DNA of 64,000 nucleotides from assembly GCA_033725935.1 (NCBI GenBank), contig MU867075.1, positions 310,001 through 374,000 on the forward strand, in the 5' to 3' direction. The notes beneath the pieces are model-generated. The model was not told the origin of the DNA, did no database searches, and worked only from the letters and a program-made list of their open reading frames with translations. How positions within the stretch are numbered: position 1 is the stretch's first letter; every line of letters starts with the position of its first letter. Position numbers and translations under genes: made by a program. The DNA comes from Cladorrhinum sp. PSN259. Lineage: Eukaryota; Ascomycota; Sordariomycetes; Sordariales; Podosporaceae. This document shows positions 45,654-57,071 of this stretch, piece after piece.

Positions 45654-46869
45654 GATACACGCATCATCTGTGTTAGCCAAAAAAAAAAAAAAAAGAAGAA
45701 GAAAAAAAGAATCGATCCTCATTGGCATTATACACCGGCATTCTTGGGCAACCATTACAATATGCACTAATTGCATTGCATGGTTTGATATGGTGGCAAA
45801 GAAGACAAGTCCTGCATGGTTTGGGGGCTGCGTGTTTGATCTAAGCAACCGAGACCAGACAAAGAGGAGAAAAAGAAAAAGGGGGCTGTTTGATGCATGG
45901 GAACATATTCATTATCGGCTTTCAAAGCATTTCAGGCGATATGAGGGTTGTATGGGTCTACTTTTTTGGGTTTACATACACTGCATTCGCGGACAGACTG
46001 CATCTGTTTTCAGGAGAAGAGTAATTGGCTTTCAAGAATATTCACGCCATTTCCCTACGAGTTCGTGTGACTGGATGCGGCTCGGGATTGACAAGCAGGT
46101 TAGGAACATTGATCAGATGGTTTAGTTCATAGGGGACCATGAATTCGAGACGGAGAAGCTTCTTATTTGTATCGCTCGTGCCTGTCTGTTGAGGACTGGT
46201 TGACAGATGGCAACGGATACGCACATATTCTTGGCCCTTGCCTGGCTCAGCCGGGATCTGCTGCTCCTGCCCCAGATGGGCAAACGAGGCCATCTCATCT
46301 TTGATACATACCTACCTTACCTTCCTTCCTTCCTTCCTTCCTTCCTTCCTTCCTTCCTTCCTTCTTCCTTAGTTACAGGGAGACATCACGTTACCCATCA
46401 AGGTGCGATAATTGCGGGTCTCGATCACCCCGCGACGTTGCCATCGTGGTTGGCCGCCCTTTCCGTACTGAAGCTGACTTTTCCAGGAAAGTGGCACCTG
46501 GCGGCTTGAACTTGGGGATTTGCATACCTACCCCAGGTTAGGTAGCGACAACGCTTGCCCCGAGGTTGCGACGCTTCTTTCATTTTTGTACCTAAACAGC
46601 GTCTCCTGAAAACTTCAGCACTACGGCAGACTTCTGCTACGTATGCGTCCTCTCTTTCTTGCCATTTCTGGTCAACGACGGCATCCGGTGGAAGCCCTTC
46701 CACGTCCCCATACCTAGAACAAAAAGGTGAGTAGTGATATTCTGCACTCGACGGCCGAATAATAAGCTGATATAGGCCTGGCCAGAATTGTCATTGACAA
46801 CAACATCATTCCCTTGTCCCTCGAACTACAGCGAAACATCCAGCGAAACACAAGCAAGAGTCCCTCAAG
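45654..46869. other. Intergenic region with TTCC microsatellite
   Basis: This region lies between the D-lactate dehydrogenase and RdRP genes. It has A-rich tracts near 45680-45710 and a (TTCC)n tract at 46319-46365. The last 150 bases are the probable RdRP 5' UTR. No gene is seen. Confidence 0.5.
46319..46365. repeat. (TTCC)n microsatellite
   Basis: About eleven tetranucleotide units of CCTT/TTCC in a row upstream of the RdRP gene. Confidence 0.9.
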
Positions 46870-49800
46870 ATGCTTCCCAGCTTTATTGAGAGGCCGTCAC
46901 AACGATCGAGAGAGGCCTCGGCTTCTGCGTCGAGAGGTTAGATGGTGTCGTCGACCGTCATCCTAGCTAGCCTGACTAATCTTTTCAGAAGACCAGGAAA
47001 GACACCAGTACCCGGGCCCTCGTCTCATGACATCCACGCCCCAGTGGCGTCGAGATCAGACCCGTCCCAACCAGCGCAATAGCTCCAAAGGCTCAGGTCA
47101 TAGAGGCGGCTTCAACCGTAGCTTCGGTCGCGGCAGTAGCGCTTTTGATCCACCCAGGCATTCCCTACAGCATGCGCAATTCACTGCTCCTCCCAGCAAC
47201 CAATCCCTTTTGGCCATTCCTGAGAGCTGGACTCGAGATAAAAGCGTTCTAGTCACCCTAACAAATATTCCAGACAACGTCACGCCATGGTCTGTCAAGC
47301 AATTCTTTGACAATTTCGGCGACGTTGTCTTTGTCGAGCTCGACGAGCACGAGAAGAGCGGCCCCCGTCAAGCGAAGATACGCTTTGAGCCTCCACCCAA
47401 AGATCTTAGTTTTCATGAGCCCGGGGGCTGCACCGTCTCGCTCAATGGGGCAAGGGTTCCAGTCAAACTTATTGCTCATCCAGCATCTAACCTTTCCACC
47501 ATCAAGACCCCTCTCGGAAACCCTTGCCCTGGGGCTTTGTCGTTCAATCCTGAGAGCTTCAAATTTGGGCTTCTTACTCAGCCTACAACTTTCATGGTCA
47601 AAAAGGAGTTTCGCGGAGGTGGTCTGGATTTCAAAGCAGACTTCAAACGAAAGAAGCTGACCATCAACTTCCTTGTAAGCATTGGCAACGTATCTAAGAA
47701 TTACCGAATCGACATCAAGTTTGGCATCATCAGCAGCATCAACCGTGTGAACACTGGCAAAGATCGCATCGCCCTGGTGATTGTTGTTAGTGACGCACCT
47801 ATTGCCTGGCAGAAAACCTTGCGAACTGATGAGTCAGCATGGGCAGGCGAGCTATCCTGGAAAGAAAGTGATATGTGGTGTCGGGCTGTGAATATCACAA
47901 TGGACAGTGGGATTCTAACGGACAAAAAGCCAATTTCGCTGTTCTCGGACGCTAATGTCGTCGACTTTGGCCGATGGACAGGCTATTGGATCGAACTTGG
48001 GAGCATGGAGAAGACATGGTCGGAAATCGAGACCCATCTACTCGATTGGAATATCAAAACATATACCGGTATCAACTTTACAGAGGTACCGACCAGAACG
48101 CCTGAGGTATATTCTATCCTACAAGATCAGACTGTTGGGCCGTCCACCGATTTCTCATCTCTTGAGGCCAGCAGGCACATTGAGCTACCTTTTGAGGTTC
48201 GCTACCAGATAGAGGTTTGCCTCTCACGGGGGATTCTTTGCGAGTACAATATTGACTATGATTTCCTCGAGCAACTGGTTCGGTTATCGGACCCTGCCGG
48301 TCCCGACAAAGATCGAGCACGTTTGATTCTCGAATTTGCCGCTGATCAAGGCAAGCGGATATGGAATCCTATGGACCTTCTTAGTGACCCAGCAGCATTG
48401 ACCTACTACCCAAACTGCCGACACATACCCGATCACTGTGCCTGCGTTCGCAAAGTGACTGTCACCCCGACAAGAATCTTTTTCAGTACACCGACTGTAG
48501 AGACAACAAATCGAGTCATCCGTAGATATAGGGACGACCAAGAGCGGTTTCTCCGGATTCAGTTCACCGATGAGCAACAGGAAGGGCGCATCAGGGGCTC
48601 TGATGCAGACAGAGATGACGAGCTCTATGCACGTGTCTACAGGGCGCTTTCGAGAGGAATCTGTATGGGACGCTGGCACTGGCAGTTTCTCGCTTTTGGC
48701 AACTCACAAATACGTGAGAATGGTGCCTACATGTTCTGTCAGCCTGATGGACCTGCCGATATGGTTATGACCTGCGCCAAAATTCGAGCCTGGATGGGTA
48801 ACTTCGAGCACATTCAAGTAGTTGCCAAGTATGCCGCCCGTCTCGGGCAGTGCTTCTCAACAACGCGACTTCTACGGGGCCTAACCTACCCACTGATTGT
48901 CAAGATTCCCGATGTTGAGCAGGGCAAGTTCTGTTTTACTGATGGAGTCGGGAAAATCTCGCCGGAGCTGGCCAGAATCATTGCACATGAATGGAAACTG
49001 CCGATGCCACCATCAGCCTACCAATTCCGAATGGGCGGCTGCAAGGGAATACTGGTCACCTGGCCAGACGTCAAAGGGACTGCGGTACAAGTTCGCCCCT
49101 CTCAAGAAAAGTTCTCGGCGGAGTACAATGGCCTCGAAATTGTACGATGCTCTCAATTCTCCGCAGCCACCCTCAACAGGCAGACGATCACTGTTCTGTC
49201 CTGCCTGGGAGTTCCAGACAATGTTTTCGTCCAGCTCATGCGTGAGCAGCTCGCTAGCTATAATGCCGCCATGAACGATCTGGGAAAAGCTGTGGAGATG
49301 CTTAGGTACTGCGCAGATGAGTATGGGGCCACTGTGAGCATCGCAAAGATGCTACAGGACGGCTTCATGAGCTCAAATGAACCATTTGTCCGGACTCTTC
49401 TCCAGCTCTGGAGATCATGGTCTCTCAAGTCACTCAAAGAGAAGGCCAGAATGGTTGTCAACAAAGGCGCGTTTGTCCTTGGCTGTGTGGATGAGACGGG
49501 AACACTCAGAGGGTATTCCAAGAGAGCCGAGGGTAAAACCAAACTCACCGTGGGCCAGCTCCCGCAAATTTTTCTTCAGGTTTCCGACCAGCAGAACCGC
49601 GGGGCTCACAAGATCGTCACTGGACTATGCATCGTCGGACGCAACCCTTCGCTTCACCCCGGTGATATACGTGTAGTGGAAGCAGTGGATTGTCCAAAGC
49701 TCCGGCACCTTCGGGATGTCGTAGTTTTCCCGCTTCAGGGAGACAGAGATGTTCCAAGTATGTGCTCTGGAGGCGATTTGGATGGTGATGATTTTTTCAT

Positions 49801-51688
49801 CATCTGGGACGAAAGGCTTTTGCCAAAAGAGTGGGCACACCGGCCCATGGATTACACGGCACCGGCTCCCGTCACCGAGAAAAGGGAGTCCTCAATTGTC
49901 GATAGCTTGGCTTCCTTCTTCGTCTTGTTCATGAAGAACGACCGTCTGCCTTTAATTGCTCATGCCCACCTGGCAACCGCGGATTTGTCTCCGGAAGGTG
50001 CCAGAAGCGAAAAGTGCCTAGAACTGGCTCAGCTTCACTCAGTTGCTGTGGACTACGTGAAGTCGGGGGTACCAGCCAAATGGTCCAAAAAGCTGGATCC
50101 ACGGGATTGGCCCCATTTCATGGAGAAACGCAGCCGTTCCTACCATTCAACAAGCGCCCTGGGCAAACTCTACGATATGGTTGAAACCCAAGTCTTTGAT
50201 ACCAAGGAGAATTACTCTTTGCCGTTCGATGACCGCATTTTGAAGCGCTATACACTGAGTAACGATATGCTTAAGCAGGCTCGGAGGATCAAGACTCAGT
50301 ATGACATTGCAGTAAGGAGGGTTCTAGGAATGCTCGAAGTCCGAACCGAATTTGAGGTCTGGACGGGCTTTGTTATGTCGAAACCTCGAGTTGGAACAGA
50401 CTACAAAGTCCAGGAGAGGGTGGGCGGCGAGTCAGCGACCCTCAAGAGGCAGTTCCAGGAGATATGTATTCAGGCTGCGGGAGACCGCGACTTTAACAAA
50501 CTAGGGCCTTTTGTTGCTGCCATGTACCAGGTTACGTGGGAGGAAGTGCGCATTGCTCTCTACGAAGCACGCCAACCGCATATCTTGGACGATGGTACGG
50601 TTGGTCTTCGACGGATCACAGCGCGCTCGATGCCGCTGATTAGCTTTCCTTGGCTGTTTTTTGAAGAGCTTGGGAAGATTGCCAGAGGAGCAGAGGAGCG
50701 GGTCAGCTTGGTTGACTTGGGTATCAATTTGCCGGAGAATTTGCAGAAACCACTGGATACGGCTCGTGCGGCGTCTCCTGGTAATCTACAAGGATTGTTG
50801 GATGCTGGTTATACTAAGACTGACGATGGTCGGTTCATTCACCGTGGAGAGATACTTCAGCTTTTCCCACATGGTGATGAAAGGGACGATGAGGAGATCG
50901 ATTTTAAGGCGAATGATGGGGCAGTCACTGACAGTGAGCAGGCTTCAGGATCAGATGGAGAAAGAAATCTAGTCGGCGCCCATGTTGTGGCGCCGCGGAA
51001 GATGGCCGAGGTTGATCTCCTGGATCTCCAGGATGATGGAGGGCTTGACCAGCCGCTCTTGGATATGTGCGTTATGCAGGAGGCGACGCTCGGTCCCGTG
51101 GTTTCATACCACAGCCGTAAGACTGCCGCCGCCTGCAATCACGATGGCGGTCTTGAAGATACCAGCGGGAACTTGCTCTTACTGCTCGAAGGCGGTGCTC
51201 CTGAGGCAGGCAACTCAACGTCGGAACTCCTCAATGAACCTGCCACCCTATTGGATGAGGAGCCCAAGGAGCTGCCTGTTGCTTCTGCTGATCCTGTTGA
51301 TAAGAGTCTCACTACAATCATGGGACCGAGCGAGAATGCTGACAGGTTCAAAGATGATAGTGGTGGTGGTGGCAGAGGGCCCGTCCCGGCAGGTGACTAC
51401 GGCAGAGATGTGATGCTTCCTTGTCTAATTGACATTGATACCGACGCCCATGTCGGTTGTCGCGCTCTCCCACCGTGTAGAGAGACACTGTCCTCGCTGC
51501 ATGATGGCGGTGCTGCGGCTGTTTTGGTCGAGCAAAATAAGACATATCAGAAAACTGACGGAGCTCAGCTGGTAGAGGTAGAGGTGGCGTCGTTGGCGGC
51601 GGAGGACTCGGACTTTGAGCCCGAGTACGAGGAGGTGAGCTTGGTCAAAAAAGAAAATGCTTTGCAGCGGATGGCGCGCTTGTTTTGA
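46870..51688 (+). CDS. RNA-silencing RNA-dependent RNA polymerase
   Basis: Two exons, 46870..46936 and 46989..51688, give 1,588 residues. The 52-nt intron (GTTAGA, CTGACTAAT, TTTTCAG) joins the short first exon MLPSFIERPSQRSREASASASR in phase to EDQERHQYPG; a start at the later ATG (47027) would lose this. Order: a Gly/Arg/Ser-rich N-terminus; an RRM-like fold (about 107-160, VLVTLTNIPDNVTPWSVKQFF); a middle region; the RdRP core from about 670 (FTDGVGKISPELA) with FRMGGCKG; the catalytic DLDGD at 952-956 inside CSGGDLDGDDFFIIWDE; and an acidic, probably disordered C-terminal tail from about 1290. All catalytic aspartates are present. The family copies single-stranded RNA into double-stranded RNA for Dicer in quelling, meiotic silencing or antiviral defence. 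The RRM-like N-terminus suggests the SAD-1/Rdp1 rather than QDE-1 group; this is inference. No other silencing gene is adjacent. Confidence 0.93.
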
Positions 51689-52538
51689 GAAGGGTGGCAG
51701 TGAGGTTTGGTTTCCTTTTTATTCCTTTTGTTTCTCTTTCAAATTGGAATCAAATTGAACGGGAGGTGGCACGCGCAGGTGGATGATGATGAAAATGGAA
51801 CAGCAGGTTGACTGAATGAAGAGGAATCATGTTTTTGTGAGATTTTGTGTAAATTCAATAGATAGATTACTTTATCTAGCGAAGAGCCCTTTTTTTAACT
51901 TGTTTGTTTGTCTTTGCTTGGATGATGATGATGATAATGTTAGGAATGAGGTGTAGTTGCGGTATCCAACGTCACAGGGGACGATCGATGACCGGAAAGA
52001 TCTTGCACAGTCACATTTTACGATCAATGGCACTCTCTATAAAAATATGGATGGGTGAACGTGATTTCTTGCATATCAAAATTGGTTGTGTGGACAATTG
52101 GTCAAGGCAACGGGGGATGATCAACCCGGAAAGATCATATACGGTTACATTTGGGAGCCCGCAACCCTCGTTGAGCAAAAATAAATGGGATTGGATAATG
52201 TGATTGATGTATGTGGTCTCCATGCAGTGTATGTGCGCAATGTAGTATATACATCACACGGTAATCCCGATGCGGAACGATCGCCATTTGCATGGCGTGT
52301 AGGTTTAATAGTAAGTTCAAAGCAGATGGATGTATCTAGTTGAACCAGGAAGATATCTATCTGCATTTCCGATGAAAATCATTTTTCCTTCCACACCCCC
52401 ACACCCCCTCTCTTTCCCCTTCCCACACCACTCCAAAATTCCTTGCCTTGAAATGCATGCATGTAAATGTACTGTGCGTTGTCCAATTGAGGAAAGCGCC
52501 CCCCCAAAAAAAATTGGAGAGAGAGCCAAAAAGGGTTC
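51689..52538. other. Convergent intergenic region with a short direct repeat
   Basis: This 3'-to-3' space lies between the RdRP and 2OG-oxygenase genes. A roughly 48-bp imperfect direct repeat (51971-52018 and 52107-52152) is listed separately. GATGAT runs lie near 51783 and 51922. No gene is seen. Confidence 0.5.
51971..52152. repeat. Imperfect ~48-bp direct repeat pair
   Basis: Copies at 51971-52018 and 52107-52152 share GGGGAYGATC, CCGGAAAGATC and ACATTT in the same order with small gaps. They lie about 135 bp apart in the RdRP/oxygenase convergent spacer. Confidence 0.6.
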
Positions 52539-53624
52539 TCAATTCCGGGCAACGCAAAGGTCTGTTCGGATCACCCACTTCTCTCCCGCGCTCACTTCCC
52601 GTCCTTCGTGCAGCATGCAGTCGTCTCCGTGCTTATGGAGGAGTAGCATGCCCGTTTCAAGGCTCACGGGGATCTCTTCCCGGGCGAGACGCCTGTCGTG
52701 CGGGTAAAAGACTGTTTCACCGCCTAGGCAGCCCTCGGTCTGGGATGTTAGGTAGAGGAGGAGGGTCCAGGTTGTCTTTGCTGGTATTGGGGTTGTTGGA
52801 GAGGATTGGGGTGTGAAGTTTAGGTTATTGGAGTCATCATCTAGAATAAGGAGTTAATGATTGAGGTTTCCAGTTGAACGGGTGAAAGTAAGAGGGGGGA
52901 ATTGGGTGATTGGAGCGTGCAAGGGGATGATTCGCAGAAGGGAAAAATGCCCGCGGGAACAGCTTAGACATCTGCCAGATAGAGAGTCCCCTTGTGACTC
53001 GCCAAATTCTGTCTCAAGACGAACAGATGCAGCGGCTGACTCGGCTCTTCTCTGGACACGAACTGTATGTCTTGGATCGGCTAGGGGCTTATGGGAGACA
53101 AACGTACAGTGAGCATCAAAGAATTGACCCTTGGAGTATCTGTAGATACGGATGTTTGGGTTCAGCCCGATAACTTCTCCTCCCCTAGATTATGACCGGT
53201 CAGTTTTTTTACGGTCAATGGGGGGTGGGGTCTCCACATACCAGAGATGGGAAAACTCATCCTGAAGGACTGCATCTCTCAATCCTGTTTCGGACCATAA
53301 CCGATCTGCAAACCGTGCGTCCTGGATCTGAAAGCGATCGTTTACCCTGACTGCGTCGCCGCGCTTGGGTTTGCCGGGGGTGGTGATGAGGGGAAGCGTG
53401 CGGAGGAAGGAGACATAGTCCCTACAGAGATTCTTGGGAAAGAATGATCTCAGGACGATGACTTTGTCCTCCACCAGAGACTCGAACTCGAGGTCAACGA
53501 CGGGAAGTGGTGGCTTGAAGGTTGGCCAATCTGGCGGGGCCGACTTGACAGCGGTTGGGTTGAAAGTGGACGACGGCTGTTTGGTTGGTAGGGGGACTGT
53601 TTTGTGGCGTTTGTCTTTGGCCAT
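52539..53624 (-). CDS. 2-oxoglutarate/Fe(II) oxygenase, prolyl-4-hydroxylase-like
   Basis: Three exons on the minus strand, 53624..53242, 53184..53108 and 52840..52539, give 253 residues. Introns are 57 nt (GTATGT..TCTAG) and 267 nt (GTACGT..TCTAG). Without splicing the frame stops just after exon 1 and would miss the whole active site. The metal ligands are seen as His153 and Asp155 in GQFFDAHYDD, formed exactly across the second intron, and distal His231 in MLHEG; Arg245 in KWVIRTDL fits the 2-oxoglutarate carboxylate. Other family blocks: VIVLRSFFPKNLC (about 54-66), VNDRFQIQD (94-102), NIRIYRYSKG (138-147) and GCLGGETVFYP. The enzyme would use O2, 2-oxoglutarate and Fe(II) to hydroxylate a protein or small molecule; no signal peptide is seen, so it is probably cytosolic or nuclear. 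The substrate is unknown. It is divergent from AIM11, with an 808-bp shared promoter region. Confidence 0.87.
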
Positions 53625-54432
53625 GGTGAAATATGAGAGATAGAGAAATATGACAAGTCAGAACATGGACGGCTGGCAGGGTGCATTAGTATCAGTTTTC
53701 TCCTAGTCTCATCACAACATATTTGGGTGGCGTCTATCACACATCATATCCAATTAGCCAGTCTATCAGGATCGGCCGTGTCTTGATTTTTGGCGGTGAT
53801 GTCTTTCACTGGCACCTCTCACAATTAAGCAGAGACGGAAGATCATAGATGGTAGGTAGGCATATTGGGGGATGGGTTCTAATGGCGATACTTCGGGGGG
53901 GTTTTTTTTTCTCTTGGAAGAGGAGTCCTAATAGAATACATCGTTTATTTGCGTACCTTTGCTGAATTGGATATTCTACAGGCGCTTCCGCAAAGGCACC
54001 TCGGGGCCACTATTGCTGTCGTCGTTGCTGTGGGGAAGCCAGAATGAGAGAGCAGGGAGCTCGAACCCGGGAGAGAGGTGATAAGCGGGGTCCGCCAAGG
54101 CGCTTCGATAAAGTTAAAATGTTCATCCCTCCCACAAAAAAAGTCTGTGGACACGGGCCACAGCCAGGAATATTCGACCAATCATTGGCCAATTCCTGAC
54201 TTCAACTCCTACCCAGACAACAGATTTCGACACACAATACGGAGTACGCAAGTAAAGACCAAAAAAGAAAGAAAAGAAAGACATTTCGCATTGACACAAT
54301 TGTATATGCCGACTCGGAAGCGATCGACCTATCCCCTTCTCCTTTCGCCCACACTCACTCACTCACTCGGCGGGTGTTTTCTCCTTTCTCAGCCTCGAGT
54401 TGTCACCCACAACTCAAACTCACATATCCATA
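53625..54432. promoter_or_regulatory. Bidirectional promoter region, oxygenase and AIM11
   Basis: This 808-bp region separates two divergent start codons. It contains T8 and G8 tracts near 53897-53912 and a run of ACTC repeats (54352-54366) in the probable AIM11 5' UTR. No coding frame is supported and no specific operator is recognised. Confidence 0.4.
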
Positions 54433-55056
54433 ATGATCCTTTCATCAATTGCAGGGCTCCTCAAGCCAAAACCGGAAACAAATGGACCATCGACACCAGG
54501 GCCGTCACAAACACACCCCGCTGATCTAGTCCCGGCAACTGCACCCGCACCTGCACCCACATCACCAAGTCGACAGCCAGAAAAGTTGGAGGAGAGACCA
54601 CCATACCCTCCAGTAACCTCACCGCGGTCTCTCAAGCAATTGACTTTGTTTTTTGGCGGCGCCACATTCTTGGTACTCTCCATAGCCCTCACCCGCCGCC
54701 GCATCAACATGCATCAAAAGTTGTCCAAGCTCAAACTCTTTGATATGAACCACGCCCCATCCAAGGAACAGAGGCCGGCAAAGGATCCGTTTGTGGCTGT
54801 CGAGGCTTTGAATCTGGCAACACTCAATGTCATGAGCGCCGCTATTATGGTGACTGGAGGTATATCATGGGCTCTCGACTGTTCCACCGTGGATGACTTC
54901 CGAAGGATTACTCGGCAGAGGCTTGTCGGCAAACAAGACGGCGTGCTAGACATTGAAGCTGAAAGGGAGGTCGCAGAGTGGGTAGCAAAGACATTGGGTT
55001 TGGATGCCAGTGCTTCTCCAGAGGTACACGATACGGCAGACAAGAAGAAGCCTTGA
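54433..55056 (+). CDS. AIM11: AIM11-like mitochondrial inner-membrane protein
   Basis: Single exon, 207 residues, starting at MILSSIAGLLKPKPE. Residues 15-60 are Pro/Thr-rich. The first membrane segment (about 71-90) reads LTLFFGGATFLVLSIALTRR with the arginine-rich boundary typical of Aim11; the second (about 126-147) lies in ALNLATLNVMSAAIMVTGGISWAL, followed by DCSTVDDFRRITR. These blocks match my memory of the fungal Aim11 family (altered inheritance of mitochondria 11), small two-span proteins of unknown molecular role. The C-terminal 50 residues are charged and end in KKKP. The frame is open a little upstream but has no ATG there. The family call is by motif recognition only. Confidence 0.82.
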   Translation: MILSSIAGLLKPKPETNGPSTPGPSQTHPADLVPATAPAPAPTSPSRQPEKLEERPPYPPVTSPRSLKQLTLFFGGATFLVLSIALTRRRINMHQKLSKLKLFDMNHAPSKEQRPAKDPFVAVEALNLATLNVMSAAIMVTGGISWALDCSTVDDFRRITRQRLVGKQDGVLDIEAEREVAEWVAKTLGLDASASPEVHDTADKKKP

Positions 55057-55511
55057 TGTGGATGGATGGGTCAAGAAGAAGAAAACCTCAACTCTCAGCT
55101 CTCCTCACAGTGTTAGTTCACGGCCCAAAGTAGACCGCAAATCGTTCCTGAAGGGGGAATGTTACAGGTCGACAGCATTGGTATTTATTGCCCGTTTTGT
55201 AAAACAAGCATTCAGATCACACTTAGACTTTTGTCTTGCCCGGCATCGTCTCCGAGTGCCGTCCCTCGACGCCCGCTCTCTTGGACCCTGTCTCTGGCGT
55301 GGCTCTATTGACAGTCGTCTGGAAGTTTGATACCCCCTTCGTTTGCTATTAGTTGCTCTTGACTATAAGTATCCCCCAATTCCATATTCAAATAGAAGAA
55401 CTAGACGGCATCAATCTCTATCACACTTTCATCACTTGGCTTCAAACCTAGATTGTTCATCAGTTGCCCTCAGACTCTGCTCACCTCACCTGCTCTATAC
55501 CACAAACTACA
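55057..55511. other. Intergenic region
   Basis: The 3' flank of AIM11 and the 5' flank of the next plus-strand gene. Nothing specific is seen. Confidence 0.5.
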
Positions 55512-56610
55512 ATGAATGTCAGTGTCAATCCCCTCGACGCCACCACGACCAACACGGCCGTCGCCAGGGTTACGATGGCCAACACCACTGCCACTGTAGC
55601 CACCGGCACACCAGCTCCCGGCACACCTTCAAGCGTACCGGCCAATGTTGCTCCCCATGATGCAATCTTCGCCTTCAGAGTCTATTGTTACCAGCGGACA
55701 TCGCCAAAAGGACAGAGACCGTGTGATTACCTGGAGTCTCCTCAGTACCTACCCCCAGGCCAGTTTCCATTTAAAACACCTGCACGCATCATTGCTCGGG
55801 AACACGGAGGGGGCTACGATAACCACGTCCAGTGGATCGATTCGTACAAGCTCGATGTATATAATCGTACAGAAACAGCATTTGCTCATGGCGTACTTGT
55901 TAGGGATATTGGGGAACATAACAAGAAGGGGGACAAGGTCTGGCTCCTAAGCCAGTTGCCTGGGTCGCGCGTGGAAGCACTCAAGGTTCGGGTTGTTAAC
56001 TTGGACCGGATCATAGAAACTGAGGTGTCGTAAGTATTCCCGAATCTAGATCTTTACCGAGAGAATTGGTGCTGACCAGCTTTGGCACACAGTGTCAATG
56101 AGGTGAAGTGGCGTCCGAATAAGCGATTGATCGCTGACCGAGGCCTCAATATCACTTTTTCTGGGCCTGCGTGGTCTGGGGTTTCTGGAGTAATGGGAAA
56201 CCCACCATTCAGAATGTGTGTTCAGTTTCGATCTGGCAACTCTGAGGTAGGGCCGGAGGGGGGTGACAAGGAGGGTGGCGGCGCCAGATACCTAACGATT
56301 CGTGTGCTCGAGGTTAACTATGACCACGAGAACATCCCGGTGGAAGAGGTATGTAGGGCAGGCAATTTGTTCCAAGACCTGGTTGACTGACAGTTTACCT
56401 ACTTCAACAGACTCTGGATGAGCTCTCCAAAGCAGATAGCCGCCGGGGAATCTTGTCGATAATGTTCGGCTGGCTTGGTTAAGAATGAAGGCGCGATACG
56501 GCTATCGATCGGTCCCCGTTGAAGGGCCGTTGGATCGGATCGGGCTGGAGAAGGTTGAGGGTGGTGTGCAGGTTGAGGAGCAGCCTAAGAAGAAGGTGTG
56601 GTTGTGGTAA
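55512..56610 (+). CDS. Hypothetical protein, three exons
   Basis: Exons 55512..56029 and 56093..56348 are firm (63-nt intron, GTAAGT..CACAG, restoring SVNEVKWRPNKRLI). For exon 3 two acceptors keep phase. The preferred one, 56440..56610, adds a tail with NLVDNVRLAWLRMKARYGYR and KKKVWLW, giving 314 residues. The other, at 56411, gives a short tail TLDELSKADSRRG ending at 56482 (281 residues) and has the better branch site. Order: a Thr/Ala-rich N-terminus with no signal peptide; a central region with FRVYCYQRTSPKGQRPCDYL, GYDNHVQWIDSYKLDVYNRT and VWLLSQLPGSRVEALKVRV; and a likely beta-strand-rich domain with ITFSGPAW. I do not recognise the family and give no function. The tail model is uncertain. 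Confidence 0.62.
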
Positions 56611-57071
56611 CGCACAAGAGGATGGGATTGTTGTTACAAAACCGGGATTGGCCTTCAGAACTCACGCCCTCAGATTTCCAACGCGGGTGCGTAGGTATCA
56701 GCTTTTGGCAAGGGAGGTTTCGGTCGGGTTTTATTGTTTTCTTTGGCTTGTAATATCCCTTTTCTTATCGTGCATTCACGTCGTCTCGGACTTGCATGCC
56801 CGCTTTCTCTCCTCGTCTACCGCAGTATTTCTCCTAACTTGACAGAAGAGATAATACCGAGTAATATTAGAGTGTTGTTTTCTCCGCTTACAGAATATTT
56901 TCAGACTTTCTGATTTCATTGTTTGGCTTGATCTGACCTTCTCCCCTTTCCTGGTGCTTCGGAGTGATGACATAAAGTTCCCCTCAGCCCATCCCCATCC
57001 GCACCTTAACACTCTTCCCCGACAACCAAACGACCACAACCACGACTGACAAAATTCAATCATACGCCACC
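56611..57071. other. Intergenic region
   Basis: The 3' flank of the hypothetical gene and the 5' flank of the cupin gene. No feature is recognised. Confidence 0.5.

Noticed and set aside
54050..54075. B-box-like GGTTCGAGCT on the minus strand
   Set aside because: The flanks cannot form a T-arm and no A box or acceptor pairs are present.
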